From assembly GCA_905221295.1 (NCBI GenBank), contig CAJNCP010000005.1:38290-102289 (forward strand): 64,000 nucleotides of DNA, written 5' to 3'. Positions 1 through 12,858 of the stretch are shown here, piece by piece (within the stretch, counting starts at the first letter, position 1; each line of letters opens with the position of its first letter). The notes beneath the pieces are model-generated. The model worked only from the letters and a program-made list of their open reading frames with translations. It had not been told where the DNA came from and made no database searches. The DNA comes from a bacterium (GTDB lineage: Bacteria > Bacillota > Bacilli > Lactobacillales > Streptococcaceae). The position numbers and the translations under genes were made by a program.

Positions 1-3000
1 TAAGGATTTCTGATTCTTCTTGAATGACATTCATTTGTTCTTCAAGGTCTTTCAATCCTTCTTTATCTTCTGTCCAGGAAGCAAGATAACCAAAAGTATA
101 TTCACTTGTATCGATTCCATAGTGGGTTGAAACTACAAATGCAACAGATTCTGCTTGAAGTTCTCTCTCACTTCGTGATAGAGGATTGTCAAGAATTTTT
201 TCGATAGAATGTAATTCTGAATGTGCCATTTCATGAATAATAGTTTTTAATGTTTGTTTTTCAGACATACCTGTTTGAATAACAATTTCATTGTTTTGTC
301 TACTGTAATATCCTCCTGATCCTGTTCCAATGTCTTCAAATCTAATTGGAACTCCATTTTTTTCTGAGACTTCTTTCATAGATTTGTATAACACAGCATA
401 ATCTTTAAAAGTACCTTTTAATTCGTAAACAGGCTTAGGAAGCTCTCTTCCACTTGTTTGTGAAATATCGAATACTGGAACGGTTTTATACTTTCTAATT
501 ATTTCTACATTACCATCTTTGTCAAGAATTGGTTGATTTGTGATTGGATCTCTTTTTTTAATAGGAACTGGAGCCAAAATTTGTAAAGGTTCTTCTCCTT
601 CATTTACCTTTCTTCCAAAATCATATAGCCATTTAGTATAAGAGGCAACTAAAGTTGCTTTTGGATTTTGTTTTAAAATTAATTCGATATTTCTAGGTGA
701 GTAGCGGTGAAATTTACTCATTGCGGTTAGATATTCTTTATAAGTATCAGATTCGAAATAATCTTTTATTCCATCTTTTAAAACATTGTATAATTCTTTT
801 GGATTTTTCATATCAATTATTTCTGAAAGACTTTTTACTTGTTCTTTTTGGGGATGATTACTATCTATAGGATTGGAACCAAAACTAATTTCTTCATGAT
901 CCGATTTCCCATCACCATCAGTATCAGGACTGTAAGGATTTGTTCCCTGATTTCTCTCAACCGCATCAGGAATTCCATCACCATCAGTATCAATAGAAAG
1001 TTCTTCTTTCTTTGCTTCAGCTATTTTTTTATCTTCATTTTCTTTACGGATTCGTTCTATTTTTTCTAAAAATATTGCTTCTTTTTCCATTCCTATCCCT
1101 TCATATTTAACAGTATTGTTCTCAAAAGTATTTATACTTTGAATAATGTCTTGAGAAGCTTCCTTCTGCTTCTTTTCTTTTAAGATAGATAACATCTCCT
1201 CACCACCATCTTTAACATATTCTTCATTGATAGATAGTTTATCAAAGTGCCCATCACGTTCACGGAAGACTCCAAGAATAATCTTCTTATTAGCTTGTTC
1301 TAATTCTTTAGTTAGTATTCTTCTTGTTTTAAACACAGAAACCGGAAGAAGTCCATTTTCTTCAGTAGCTCTAAAAAGAATCATAATATCTTTATCATCA
1401 GCTTTTATCAGACCATCAAAGCGTCCTTGATATCTAGGTATATCTTGTAGTTGGCTAAAGTAAAAGGAACTTGCTTTGGTAACAACTTCTAAATCGGTTA
1501 AAATTTTTATTTTATCTAAGAAAAAATCATTGTTACTTAAACGAATATCTTCGTAGCTAAGTTCTCCGCCTTTAGCAAAATCGTAAAGAATTTGTTCAGG
1601 AGGTGTTCTTTTATTTACAATTTTTAAGCCTGTCAAGTGCATAAAGTTCTTTTCTAAGAAGTTGACTGTCACAATATTTCCATCAGAAGTAAAATAGTTT
1701 ATTTTACTATTCGCTAAATTATCTCTATAAAATTGAGCCGCTTTCTGAATATCATGCCCCCTCCTATTTAATTTATTCAAATCGTATTCATCGATAGAAT
1801 GGTCTATGCTTGTCTTAGTTGACTTAAATCCTCCTTTTATGGTAAAATTTAAATGTTGAGAGGATAATGTAGGGCGACTGGTAACAGAGCGTTCAAAGGT
1901 ACTTGTTTCAAGTACGGGTGAGGTGCTACCTTCAGCTTCGGACTGTAAATAACCCTTGTACTGATAAGTCCTCTCAATTTTTTGTTGCTCTGAATCTGAA
2001 ACAATCTCTTGACTTCGATTAAGAGGTTTTTCTTTTAGATGATTATTATCTATAGGATTATCTATAGGACGGGAACCAAAACTATGCTCTTCATGATTTG
2101 ATTTCCTATCACCATCAGTATCACGAGTAGCTTCTTCTTTAGTTGCTTCAGCTATTTTTTTAGCTTCTTCATTTTTTAAGATGGATAACAGTTCCTCACC
2201 CCCATCTTTGACATATTCTTCATTAATAGAGAGTTTATCAATGTGTCCTTTTCGTTCACGAAAAACACCAAGGATAATTTTCTCATTTCCCTCTAGTTCA
2301 TAGGACATATTTTTGCTAACTTTCATAACTGAAGTAGGAACTCCAACACCATCAATGTCTCTCAATGCAAGTAATAAGCTTTTATCTTTAGCTATGATTG
2401 CTTGAGATAAATTAATTCTGTTAAATTTTTCAATTTGATATAAATTATCAAAATAGAAAGAACTTGCATCAATAACCGCTTCAAAGTCAGATAACACTTG
2501 CAATTTCTTAAATGCTGCTCCCCGATTAGCAATCATAATATGATCAAACTCTCCTTTACCTTCGACAAAGTCAAGTAATGATTTCTCCGAGGATTGATTT
2601 TCTTTTACTGGTGCTATTCCGGTAAGATGCATAAAATTTTCTTTCTTAAAAAAGACAGAAACCATTTTAATTTCATCTTCTTCTTTGAAAAAATATGATA
2701 CCTTGCTATCTGCCACTGTATTTAAATACCAGATAGCAGTTTGTTGTAACTGTGGTGCATATCTATTTAACTTACGTAATTCATTTGCATTAATTGGGTG
2801 ATAATTAGGTTTATAAATTGACTTTTCTTCGTCTAATATGGTAAAATGAAGCGAAGATTGAGACTGAGTTTGGTTCGGTGACGAGCCATTCAAAGGTTGC
2901 GATTTATTCGCTTCAGGTAGAGGTGCTGCCTTCTGAGAATTCTCAGAAAAATCCCCGACTACGTTCTCAATCTTTTTTATTTGCCCTTGAGAGTTATCGA

Positions 3001-4077
3001 GGGCCTTTTCTTCGCTCATTTTTAAGTAATCATTCCAAGCCATTTTTTCTATTCCTGCCCCATCATATTTAACAGTATTATTCTCAAAAGTATTTGTTGT
3101 TTGATTAGCTCCTTGAGAAACGTCCCTCTTGTTTTCTTTTAAGATAGATAACATTTGCGCTCCATCATCCTTAATATAATTATTGTTGATAGATATTTTA
3201 TGAATCTCACCATCCTTTTCTTGGAATATACCTAAAATTACATTTTGATGAAGAGAATTTTTAATTTGAACTCGGAATTCATCAGTCAATTTCATCAAAG
3301 AGGCTGGATAAATATTTTCGTTATTATAAGAAAAAGCTAACAGAATATTTTTGGCGTCCGACTGAATAGCTTGGGTCATAGATAGAGAGTTCAGTTTTGG
3401 AATGTCATCAACCTGATCAACCTGATGAAAAAGAAATGACTCTGTTTCTAATATTGATTTCAAATGAGGAAGAACCTTGATTTTTTGGAAGGTTGCTCCT
3501 TTATTGCTAACCAAAATATTATCATATTCCCCTCTGCCTTCTGCAAAATCATGAAGTGTTTTAATAGCTGTCTGCTCAACTTTTATCGGAAATAATCCTG
3601 TCAGATGCATAAAGTGGTACTGTTTGAAGTCAATATTAATATTGTATTGCTTATTATCCTGCAAATAAAAATAATGAATTGTAGTATCAGATAAATTATC
3701 TAAGTACCATTGGGCAGCATTCTGGATAATATCAGTATGGTGGTTCAGTTTGTTCAATTCTTCGGGTTTAATAGGATGATAATTCTGCTTATAAATTGAC
3801 TTTTGGGGATTTTTTATGGTAAAATGTAGTGAAGAATGAGATTCGGTCTGACTTGGTGACAGGTCTTTCAAAGGTTGTGATTCAATCACTTCAGGTAATG
3901 GTGCTGCCCCTTGAGCTTGCTCAGAAAGATCCCTTAATTTTGTCTCAGCCTTTTTGTTTGCTCTCGAGATTTCTCAAGAGCTTTTTCTTTTTTCAAAGAT
4001 ATCATTCTGCCCCAGCCATCTACACCAACGATTAATGAAACTAAAACTGTATTCTTCCTTAAATCTACTATCTCCAT
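1..4077 (-). pseudogene. Giant ICE-type protein: three PBECR4-like modules, Asp-rich repeats, ArdC/zincin domain; partial, 5' frameshift
   Basis: I read one uninterrupted minus-strand frame from 3973 to the left edge (over 1,320 codons); the stop lies outside the window. Three related modules are visible, marked by FMHLTG near 3611, 2629 and 1636 and by VKDGGEE-like ends. Linkers repeat TFENNTVKY. Asp-rich DTDGDG motifs follow near 2115 and 985-905. Downstream come an ArdC-like N-terminal segment (about 780-600) and a zincin motif HEMAHSELH with a later RELQAES (about 235-150). ArdC/LtrC-like proteins are typical of conjugative elements; naming the repeated module PBECR4 (a predicted RNase-like fold) is from memory. 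The well-placed ATG at 4077 (GGGGG Shine-Dalgarno) reads only 45 codons before TAA. Alignment with the second internal copy shows one base missing in the A-run at 3951-3955. Either the gene is broken or phase-varying, or the base is a sequencing error. Confidence 0.75.
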
Positions 4078-4091
4078 AGATTCCCCCTTTA

Positions 4092-4120
4092 ATTATAACA
4101 CCTAAGCGCACTCCGACCAA
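4092..4120 (-). promoter_or_regulatory. Candidate promoter of the giant ICE-type gene
   Basis: On the minus strand TTGGTC (4115-4120) and TATAAT (4092-4097) are separated by 17 bp. The predicted transcript start (about 4085) would fall inside the Shine-Dalgarno of the ATG at 4077, so either the message is almost leaderless or this is not the true promoter. Confidence 0.35.
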
Positions 4121-4175
4121 ATCCTACCTGTCTTTTTGCTCCTTCTTACCCTCCCTACTTTCTCATTTTCCGTCT

Positions 4176-4204
4176 TTTACTAATTTTTCATTTTGTGGTA
4201 TAAT
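4176..4204 (+). promoter_or_regulatory. rpoY-rnjA promoter
   Basis: TTTACT (4176-4181), 17 bp, then TATAAT (4199-4204) preceded by TGG, giving an extended -10. It is the only strong promoter between the divergent left-hand gene and rpoY, and leaves a leader of about 105 nt. Confidence 0.6.
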
Positions 4205-4314
4205 TGAAATAATTGTAACGAATCAAGGTCAATCTAGACACAAAATGGAATGAAATCAAGCAAATCTCTGCTAAAAGTTTGGAATAAGCTGACCTGTAAA
4301 TAGAAAGGAACTAT

Positions 4315-4548
4315 ATGATTTACAAAGTTTTTTATCAAGAAACAAAAGAACGTAGCCCACGTCGTGAAACAACACGCTCACTTTACCTAGACATCGATGC
4401 CAACTCAGAACTTGAGGGGCGTATCGCTGCTCGCCAACTTGTCGAAGAAAACCGCCCAGAGTACAATATCGAATTTATCGAACTCTTGTCTGACAAATTG
4501 CTAGATTACGAGAAAGAAACTGGCGCTTTCGAGATTACGGAGTTCTAA
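4315..4548 (+). CDS. rpoY: RNA polymerase epsilon subunit
   Basis: This 77-residue acidic protein ([18 protein letters not shown]... ending ...GAFEITEF) matches the RpoY/YkzG family (formerly DUF1447), the small epsilon subunit of Firmicute RNA polymerase, which binds near the secondary-channel side of the core enzyme. Its length is usual for the family. The ATG follows an AGAAAGGAA ribosome-binding site. It lies one base ahead of rnjA, the usual arrangement in streptococci, so the two are surely co-transcribed. Nothing in the sequence suggests damage. Confidence 0.95.
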   Translation: MIYKVFYQETKERSPRRETTRSLYLDIDANSELEGRIAARQLVEENRPEYNIEFIELLSDKLLDYEKETGAFEITEF

Positions 4549-4549
4549 T

Positions 4550-6232
4550 ATGGCCTACACTCTTAAACCTGAAGAAGTCGGCGTTTTTGCCATCGGTGGT
4601 CTGGGAGAAATCGGGAAAAACACTTACGGAATTGAATACCAAGACGAGATTATCATCGTCGATGCTGGGATTAAATTCCCAGAAGATGACTTGCTGGGTA
4701 TCGACTACGTTATCCCTGACTACTCTTACATCGTGGACAATATCGACCGCGTCAAGGCTGTTTTGATTACACACGGACACGAAGACCACATCGGTGGGAT
4801 TCCTTTCCTACTCAAGCAAGCAAATGTCCCTATCTACGCTGGACCACTTGCCCTGGCTTTGATCCGTGGAAAACTCGAAGAACACGGCCTCTTGCGCAAC
4901 GCCAAGCTTTACGAAATCAACCACAACACTGAGTTGACCTTTAAAAATCTCAAGGCAACTTTCTTTAGAACCACCCACTCTATTCCAGAGCCTTTGGGAA
5001 TTGTCATTCATACCCCGCAAGGAAAAATCGTCTGTACGGGTGACTTTAAGTTTGACTTTACTCCAGTTGGGGAACCTGCAGACTTGCACCGGATGGCAGC
5101 CCTTGGTGAAGAAGGCGTGCTCTGCCTCCTGTCTGACTCGACAAATGCAGAAGTGCCAACCTTTACCAACTCTGAAAAAGTCGTTGGTCAGTCCATCATG
5201 AAGATTATCCAAGGCATTGAAGGACGCATCATCTTCGCATCCTTTGCCTCAAATATCTTCCGTCTCCAGCAAGCAACGGATGCTGCTGTTAAAACTGGAC
5301 GCAAGATTGCTGTCTTTGGACGTTCGATGGAAAAAGCCATTGTCAACGGTATCGAGCTTGGCTACATCAAAGCTCCTAAGGGAACCTTTATCGAGCCAAA
5401 TGAAATCAAAGACTACCCTGCAGGCGAGATTCTAATCCTCTGTACAGGTAGTCAGGGTGAGCCGATGGCAGCCCTCTCTCGTATCGCCAATGGAACCCAC
5501 CGTCAGGTGCAACTCCAACCCGGCGATACTGTTATCTTCTCTTCTAGCCCAATCCCTGGAAATACCACTAGCGTCAACAAATTGATTAACACTATTTCTG
5601 AAGCTGGTGTCGAAGTTATCCACGGTAAAGTGAACAATATCCATACATCTGGACACGGTGGTCAGCAAGAGCAAAAACTCATGCTCCGCTTGATCAAGCC
5701 CAAATACTTCATGCCTGTCCATGGTGAATACCGTATGCAGAAAGTCCATGCTGGACTAGCGGTGGATACTGGTGTCGAGAAGGACAACATCTTTATCATG
5801 AGCAATGGTGATGTGCTTGCCCTTACTGCTAACTCTGCTCGTATCGCAGGTCACTTCAATGCCCAAGATATCTATGTCGATGGAAATCGTATCGGTGAAA
5901 TCGGTGCGGCTGTCCTCAAAGACCGTCGTGATCTATCTGAAGACGGTGTCGTACTTGCAGTCGCAACTGTTGACTTCAAATCTAAAATGATTTTGTCTGG
6001 TCCAGACATCCTCAGCCGAGGCTTTGTCTACATGCGAGAATCTGGAGACTTGATTCGCCAAAGTCAGCGCATCCTCTTCAATGCTATTCGTATCGCACTG
6101 AAGAACAAAGATGCTAGCGTGCAATCTGTCAATGGTGCCATTGTCAACGCCATTCGTCCTTTCCTCTATGAAAACACAGAACGTGAACCGATCATCATCC
6201 CGATGATCCTCACACCAGATGAAGAAGAATAA
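4550..6232 (+). CDS. rnjA: Ribonuclease J1
   Basis: A 560-residue metallo-beta-lactamase/beta-CASP ribonuclease. The zinc-binding signature [10 protein letters not shown] is at about residues 76-85. The beta-CASP region contains SGHGGQQEQ, and the C-terminal part of about 100 residues is the dimer/tetramer domain. RNase J1 acts in the cytoplasm as a 5'-3' exonuclease and endonuclease in mRNA turnover and rRNA maturation. Length is normal for J1 (about 555-560). It starts one base after rpoY stops, so translation is probably coupled. A hairpin terminator follows at 6239-6268. Confidence 0.96.
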   Translation: MAYTLKPEEVGVFAIGGLGEIGKNTYGIEYQDEIIIVDAGIKFPEDDLLGIDYVIPDYSYIVDNIDRVKAVLITHGHEDHIGGIPFLLKQANVPIYAGPLALALIRGKLEEHGLLRNAKLYEINHNTELTFKNLKATFFRTTHSIPEPLGIVIHTPQGKIVCTGDFKFDFTPVGEPADLHRMAALGEEGVLCLLSDSTNAEVPTFTNSEKVVGQSIMKIIQGIEGRIIFASFASNIFRLQQATDAAVKTGRKIAVFGRSMEKAIVNGIELGYIKAPKGTFIEPNEIKDYPAGEILILCTGSQGEPMAALSRIANGTHRQVQLQPGDTVIFSSSPIPGNTTSVNKLINTISEAGVEVIHGKVNNIHTSGHGGQQEQKLMLRLIKPKYFMPVHGEYRMQKVHAGLAVDTGVEKDNIFIMSNGDVLALTANSARIAGHFNAQDIYVDGNRIGEIGAAVLKDRRDLSEDGVVLAVATVDFKSKMILSGPDILSRGFVYMRESGDLIRQSQRILFNAIRIALKNKDASVQSVNGAIVNAIRPFLYENTEREPIIIPMILTPDEEE

Positions 6233-6238
6233 GTCAAC

Positions 6239-6268
6239 AAAACAGCCCCGTCTTCGGAGCTGTTTTTT
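6239..6268. terminator. Bidirectional terminator between rnjA and mnmG
   Basis: AAAACAGC (6239-6246) pairs with GCTGTTTT (6259-6266) around a C-rich/TTCG-containing loop, with T-runs on both strands. It serves the convergent rnjA (+) and mnmG (-). Confidence 0.8.
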
Positions 6269-8182
6269 CTATGCTTTCTTTTCTTGATTTTTAGAAATAC
6301 TACGATTTTTACCTTCAAGATAGACCATCAAAATAGAAATATCTGCTGGGTTTACTCCCGAAATACGGCTGGCTTGGCCGATAGTTTCTGGATTGATGAG
6401 TTTGAACTTCTGACGGGCTTCTGTCGCAATCGAGTCAATATCATCCCAGTCGATATTGGCTGGAATGCGTTTTTCTTCCATGCGTTTCATCTTGGCAACC
6501 TGATCCATGGCTTTGGAAATATAGCCTTCGTACTTGATCTCTGTTTCAATCAATTCGATAATCTTGTCATCCAAGTCCTCTGCTGCAGGTCCGATGAAAG
6601 CCACCACATCCTGGTAAGAAACTTCTGGACGGCGAAGGAATTCCTTGGCTGTCACCGCATCTGTCAACGGCTTGAAGCCCATCTTCTCAACCTTAGCATT
6701 TGTTTCTTTAACCGGCTTGAGTTTGATGCTATCTAGGCGTTTCATCTCATTGTCAAATTGATTTTTCTTGATTTCAAAACGAGCCCAGCGTTCATCATCC
6801 ACAAGGCCAATCTCTCGACCCATCTCGGTCAAACGCATATCGGCATTGTCATGACGGAGGATGAGACGGTATTCAGCACGACTGGTCAAGAGACGGTAAG
6901 GTTCAATGGTACCCTTGGTCACCAAATCGTCAATCATCACCCCGATATAACCGTCACTACGCTTCAAAATCAACTCAGGCTTGCCTTGGATTTTCAGAGC
7001 CGCATTGATACCCGCGATAATCCCTTGACCAGCAGCTTCTTCGTAACCTGATGTCCCATTTGTCTGACCAGCAGTAAAGAGTCCTGAGATTTTCTTGGTT
7101 TCAAGTGTCGCACGCAACTGGTGAGGCAAGACCATGTCATACTCAATGGCGTAACCTGTTCGCATCATTTCAGCATTTTCCAAACCTTTGATGGAATGCA
7201 CCAGCTCGCGCTGTACATCCTCAGGCAGACTGGTTGAGAGACCTTGGACATAGACTTCCTCTGTATTGCGCCCTTCTGGCTCAAGGAAAAGTTGGTGACG
7301 TTCCTTGTCTGCAAAGCGCACAATCTTGTCCTCAATCGACGGACAGTAACGAGGTCCCACTCCCTTGACCACACCTGTAAACATAGGCGCACGGTGGAGG
7401 TTGTTTTGGATAATCTCATGACTGGTACCGTTGGTGTAGGTCAACCAGCATGGCACCTGGTCCTTGACATAGTCCTCATCACGTGAAGTGTAGGAGAAGT
7501 GATTTGGCGCTTCATCTCCTGGCTGAATCTCTGTCACATCGTAATTGATAGAGGAAGCCTTGACACGTGGAGGGGTTCCTGTCTTGAAACGACCAATTTC
7601 GAGTCCCAGTTCCTTGAGATTGTCAGCAAGGTTAATCGAAGCCAGACTGTGGTTAGGACCTGACGAATACTTGAGGTCTCCGATGATGATTTCCCCACGG
7701 AGTGCAGTCCCTGTCGTCACGATAACAGCTTTAGCAGCATATTCTTGATGAGTAGCTGTACGCACACCGACAACCTTACCATCTTCCACCAAAATCTCAT
7801 CAATCATGGTTTGACGAAGGGTGAGATTCTCTTGATTTTCAACTGTCTTGCGCATTTCCTTAGAGTAAAGCTCTTTGTCAGCTTGCGCACGAAGGGCACG
7901 GACAGCTGGCCCCTTCCCTGTGTTGAGCATCTTCATCTGGATGTAAGTCTTGTCAATGGTTTTGGCCATCTCGCCACCGAGGGCATCGACTTCACGCACG
8001 ACAATCCCCTTGGCAGAACCACCGATAGAGGGATTACATGGCATGAAAGCAAGCATTTCAATGTTGATGGTCGCAAGCAAGACCTTACAGCCCATACGGC
8101 TGGCAGCCAAGGAAGCCTCAACCCCAGCGTGTCCCGCACCGATTACAATAATATCGTATTCTTCCGTAAAATTATAAGTCAT
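6269..8182 (-). CDS. mnmG: tRNA uridine-5-carboxymethylaminomethyl modification enzyme, FAD subunit
   Basis: A 637-residue MnmG (GidA). The FAD-binding Rossmann motif [13 protein letters not shown] is near residue 12. Family signatures GGSAKG (about 53) and the [11 protein letters not shown] segment (about 275) are present, as is an intact C-terminal helical MnmE-binding domain. With MnmE it installs the cmnm5 group on U34 of tRNAs that read split codon boxes. Length is standard. Upstream by 8 bp is a Nudix gene in the same direction, so the two probably share a transcript. mnmA, another U34-modifying enzyme, lies just beyond it; together they complete cmnm5s2U synthesis. Confidence 0.97.
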   Translation of the reverse strand: MTYNFTEEYDIIVIGAGHAGVEASLAASRMGCKVLLATINIEMLAFMPCNPSIGGSAKGIVVREVDALGGEMAKTIDKTYIQMKMLNTGKGPAVRALRAQADKELYSKEMRKTVENQENLTLRQTMIDEILVEDGKVVGVRTATHQEYAAKAVIVTTGTALRGEIIIGDLKYSSGPNHSLASINLADNLKELGLEIGRFKTGTPPRVKASSINYDVTEIQPGDEAPNHFSYTSRDEDYVKDQVPCWLTYTNGTSHEIIQNNLHRAPMFTGVVKGVGPRYCPSIEDKIVRFADKERHQLFLEPEGRNTEEVYVQGLSTSLPEDVQRELVHSIKGLENAEMMRTGYAIEYDMVLPHQLRATLETKKISGLFTAGQTNGTSGYEEAAGQGIIAGINAALKIQGKPELILKRSDGYIGVMIDDLVTKGTIEPYRLLTSRAEYRLILRHDNADMRLTEMGREIGLVDDERWARFEIKKNQFDNEMKRLDSIKLKPVKETNAKVEKMGFKPLTDAVTAKEFLRRPEVSYQDVVAFIGPAAEDLDDKIIELIETEIKYEGYISKAMDQVAKMKRMEEKRIPANIDWDDIDSIATEARQKFKLINPETIGQASRISGVNPADISILMVYLEGKNRSISKNQEKKA

Positions 8183-8190
8183 TTTCTCTC

Positions 8191-8646
8191 CTATTCCTCA
8201 AGATGAATGTGTCTTAGTTGGCCGTCCCAGTCTAGTAGAGCTGTTTTTAAAAAGGCTGGAACTAGATTGATCCCCTCAAGCCTATCCAAGTCAATCCACT
8301 CACAGGGCTGCCTTTTCTCATCTTCCTGCATGGTCAACGGGGCATCCTCCAGCAAGTCTACCAAATAATGAAATTCGATGTTGTGATAGGAAACACCGTC
8401 TTGTTCAAAACGATTCTCAACTACAAAGGCTAGTCGCCCAGCTTGAGCTTTGACACCTAGTTCTTCCCTCACTTCACGGACTACCGCTTCTTCCGTGCTT
8501 TCATTGACTTGGATCGCACCACCAATAGTGTAAAAGTAATCGCCTTCTTTTGTAACCAAAAGCTGATTATTTTGAACAATCAAGGCTGTCGCCCGAACAC
8601 CAAAGACCGTGTTCCCCACTTTGGTCCGAAAGTCTTGTTGAGTCAT
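8191..8646 (-). CDS. Nudix hydrolase
   Basis: The Nudix box is complete: G-x5-E-x7-REVREELG, starting at GAIQVNE near residue 40. This predicts Mg2+-dependent hydrolysis of a nucleoside-diphosphate-linked substrate, but the actual substrate cannot be read from sequence. I place the start at the ATG at 8646 (MTQQDFRTK), which has GGAAAGGA just upstream; a longer reading from 8673 lacks such a site. The result is 151 residues. It sits between mnmA and mnmG as in pneumococcus, probably for historical rather than functional reasons. Confidence 0.85.
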   Translation of the reverse strand: MTQQDFRTKVGNTVFGVRATALIVQNNQLLVTKEGDYFYTIGGAIQVNESTEEAVVREVREELGVKAQAGRLAFVVENRFEQDGVSYHNIEFHYLVDLLEDAPLTMQEDEKRQPCEWIDLDRLEGINLVPAFLKTALLDWDGQLRHIHLEE

Positions 8647-8786
8647 TTTTATCCTTTCCCTTAAACGACACAAAAACAGTCAAAACTCCAAAGAAGTGCA
8701 GGACAAAAAAGCCTGCAACATCCATGAGCTTTGACCATCATTTCTATTGCTTTTATTATTGTAGCAAATTGAGAAAATTTGTCAAT

Positions 8787-10174
<1,388 letters not shown>

Positions 10175-10176
<2 letters not shown>

Positions 10177-10213
10177 GAAAGAGGCTGATAAATCATCTCA
10201 ACCTCTCTTTCTT
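10175..10213 (-). terminator. argH terminator
   Basis: Minus-strand stem of AAGAAAGAG plus GGTTGA paired with TCAGCC plus TCTTTCTT, loop about 9 nt, just downstream of argH. The T-run is weak. It directly abuts the mnmA promoter -35 region. Confidence 0.6.
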
Positions 10214-10227
10214 ACTTTGCAAACGAA

Positions 10228-11619
10228 TCAATTTTCCCTTTTAAGTTCTTTCTTCGCTTGTTCTATCTGGTGTTTCACTTGCTCAAAGCCGGTTCCTCCT
10301 AAGGAATTCCGTCTCTGAACAGCGGTTTCTGGACGCAAGTAGATATAAATATCCTCTTCAATCAAGGGATGGTAGGCTTGCAACTCCTCCAAATCCCAAT
10401 CTTGGATATTTTTACCATGCTTGATAGAGTCTAGAACCAATTTCCCTACTATTTCATGCGCTTCTCTAAAGGGGAGTCCTTTCTCAGCCAAATAATCTGC
10501 CAGTTCGGTCGCATTCGAAAAATCATTCTCTGTGGATTGCTGCATTTTGGCCTTATTAACCTGCATGCTCGATAGCATACCTGCCAACACATCCAGAGAA
10601 TTTAAAATCGTTTCTACTGTATCAAACATGCCTTCCTTGTCCTCTTGCAAATCCTTATTATAGGCCAGAGGCAAAGACTTCATGACGGTCAATAGTCCAA
10701 GTAAGTGCCCGTAAACTCGTCCTGTCTTCCCTCGAATCAATTCCGCCATATCAGGATTTTTCTTCTGGGGCATGATAGATGAACCCGTTGAAAAGCTATC
10801 AGACAAGCTAATGTACTGATACTCAAAACTGCACCAATTAATGATTTCCTCACAAAAACGACTCATATGCATCATCAAAATACTGGCGTTTGACAGAAAT
10901 TCTAAGATAAAATCACGGTCACTCACTGCGTCCAAGGAATTGGTATAGGGTTGTTGGAAGCCCAATAAATCACTCGATAATTGACGATCGATTGGAAAAG
11001 TTGTCCCCGCCAAAGCAGCCGCACCCAGTGGAGATAGGTCCGTATGTTTCAGGTTAAATGCAAAACGCTCGCTGTCCCTTTGAAACATATTGTAATAAGC
11101 CATGAGATGGTGGGCAAAACTAATCGGTTGGGCGTGCTGCAAATGGGTATAGCCTGGCATGATGGTTTCCACATGTTTTTCAGCCAAATCCAGCAAAACA
11201 CTGTTCAGATTCGCCAACTTATCCAAGACATGGCCAAGCTGCTCCTTTAGATATAAGTGCATATCCGTTGCGACTTGGTCATTCCGAGAACGAGCCGTGT
11301 GTAGTTTCCCAGCCAGAGGACCGATTTTCTCCGTCAGCAACACTTCCATATTCATATGAATATCTTCATTTGCAATATCAAAATGAAGCTCTCCTGCCTC
11401 TAAATCTCGCAACAAAGCTTGCAGACCATCTTGAATCTGCTCTGCCTCTTCCAAGCTCAAAATACCAGTCTGCCCTAGCATTTGAACATGAGCTAAGGAG
11501 CCCATCAAATCAAATTTTGCCAGCTGGTGGTCAAAGGAAATACTCGCACCGAACTGTTCTACCCACTCTTCCACAGTGCCTTCAAATCGACCACCCCATA
11601 ATTTTGTATTTTTCGACAT
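10228..11619 (-). CDS. argH: Argininosuccinate lyase
   Basis: A 463-residue member of the fumarase/aspartase superfamily. The signature [12 protein letters not shown] is complete near residue 280. [10 protein letters not shown] (about 108-117) and the [15 protein letters not shown] segment ([12 protein letters not shown], about 155) supply the other conserved catalytic regions. It splits argininosuccinate to arginine and fumarate, the last step of arginine synthesis from citrulline. It lies 27 bp after argG and ends at a hairpin terminator. Early genes of arginine biosynthesis are not in the window, so the cell may use this pair to convert citrulline. Confidence 0.97.
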   Translation of the reverse strand: MSKNTKLWGGRFEGTVEEWVEQFGASISFDHQLAKFDLMGSLAHVQMLGQTGILSLEEAEQIQDGLQALLRDLEAGELHFDIANEDIHMNMEVLLTEKIGPLAGKLHTARSRNDQVATDMHLYLKEQLGHVLDKLANLNSVLLDLAEKHVETIMPGYTHLQHAQPISFAHHLMAYYNMFQRDSERFAFNLKHTDLSPLGAAALAGTTFPIDRQLSSDLLGFQQPYTNSLDAVSDRDFILEFLSNASILMMHMSRFCEEIINWCSFEYQYISLSDSFSTGSSIMPQKKNPDMAELIRGKTGRVYGHLLGLLTVMKSLPLAYNKDLQEDKEGMFDTVETILNSLDVLAGMLSSMQVNKAKMQQSTENDFSNATELADYLAEKGLPFREAHEIVGKLVLDSIKHGKNIQDWDLEELQAYHPLIEEDIYIYLRPETAVQRRNSLGGTGFEQVKHQIEQAKKELKREN

Positions 11620-11646
11620 ATCCTGTCGTCCCTTTCTATCGCGTCA

Positions 11647-12843
11647 CTACTCAACATTTTTCTGAACTTCTGAATAAACCTTAGTCGGAAGCCCCCAAAG
11701 CTTGATAAATCCAACAGCCGCATCTTGGTCAAAAGTATCCGCACTGGTATAAGTCGCCAAATTTTCATCGTAAAGAGAATTTGGTGATTTCCGAGCCACT
11801 ACCTGGGCGTTCCCCTTATAAAGTTTAACTTTTGCAGTTCCATTGACAACTTTCTGTGTCTCCTTGATATAGGCAATCAAAGCCTGAGTTGCTGGGCTAA
11901 ACCACAAGGCATTATAGATGAGATTGGACAACTCATTTTCGATAATGGGTTTGAAATGAGCCACTTCTCTCACGAGAGTCAAGTCCTCAATCTCCTTATG
12001 AGCTGCCAATAAAGTCACAGCACCTGGGCACTCATAAATCTCTCTTGACTTAATACCGACTAGGCGATTTTCCACATGGTCAATACGACCAACACCGTGT
12101 TTACCCGCAATTTCATTTAGCTTTTGAATCAAATCCGCCACTTTCATCTTCTCTCCATTGAGTGAGATAGGCACCCCGCAACTAAACTCAATGTCAATAA
12201 ATTCAGGACTGTCTGGTGCCTCTTCTGGAGAAGATGTGATCCCAAATGCTTCTTCTGGCGCTTGGTTCCAAGGGTTTTCCAAGACACCACATTCATTTGC
12301 ACGTCCCCAAAGATTTTGATCGACAGAGTAAGGATTGTCAAGGTCAGCAGGAACTGGGACGCCGTTTTCTTTGGCATATTGGATTTCTTCTTCACGAGAC
12401 CATTTCCACTCACGAACAGGCGCAACTACCTTTAAATTGGGATCCAAAGCTGCAATAGAGACTTCAAACCGAACTTGGTCGTTTCCCTTACCTGTACAAC
12501 CATGAGCAATTGTGGTTGCCCCCGTCTGATGAGCTATTTCAACTAGTTTTTTTGAAATAAGAGGGCGACTCAGAGCGGATACCAAGGGATACTTCTGTTC
12601 ATAGTAGGCATGAGCCTGAAGGGCCACTAAAACATAGTCATTAGCAAATTCGTCCTTAACATCAATGACATAAGACTCTACAGCCCCAACCTTGAGAGCT
12701 TTATCATGGATGAACTCCAAATCTTTTCCTTCACCCACATCCATACAAACAGCAATCACATCATAGTCTTTTTTTAACCATGTAATCGCAACTGATGTAT
12801 CCAATCCACCTGAATAGGCTAAAATGACTTTTTCCTTACTCAT
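11647..12843 (-). CDS. argG: Argininosuccinate synthase
   Basis: 398 residues, the usual length. The N-terminal ATP pyrophosphatase P-loop AYSGGLDTS is at about residues 9-17, and [14 protein letters not shown] (about 115) is the citrulline/aspartate-binding region. It joins citrulline and aspartate at the cost of ATP to AMP. The ATG at 12843 is preceded by AAGGATGAGAA. It is the middle gene of a three-gene operon (binding protein-argG-argH), 15 bp after the binding-protein gene, so arginine-responsive control of all three is likely. Confidence 0.97.
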   Translation of the reverse strand: MSKEKVILAYSGGLDTSVAITWLKKDYDVIAVCMDVGEGKDLEFIHDKALKVGAVESYVIDVKDEFANDYVLVALQAHAYYEQKYPLVSALSRPLISKKLVEIAHQTGATTIAHGCTGKGNDQVRFEVSIAALDPNLKVVAPVREWKWSREEEIQYAKENGVPVPADLDNPYSVDQNLWGRANECGVLENPWNQAPEEAFGITSSPEEAPDSPEFIDIEFSCGVPISLNGEKMKVADLIQKLNEIAGKHGVGRIDHVENRLVGIKSREIYECPGAVTLLAAHKEIEDLTLVREVAHFKPIIENELSNLIYNALWFSPATQALIAYIKETQKVVNGTAKVKLYKGNAQVVARKSPNSLYDENLATYTSADTFDQDAAVGFIKLWGLPTKVYSEVQKNVE

Positions 12844-12858
12844 TTCTCATCCTTCTTT

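Noticed and set aside
839..4035. Several 60-76-codon plus-strand ORFs at the left edge
   Set aside because: They lie antisense to the continuous minus-strand frame of more than 1,300 codons and have no ribosome-binding sites.
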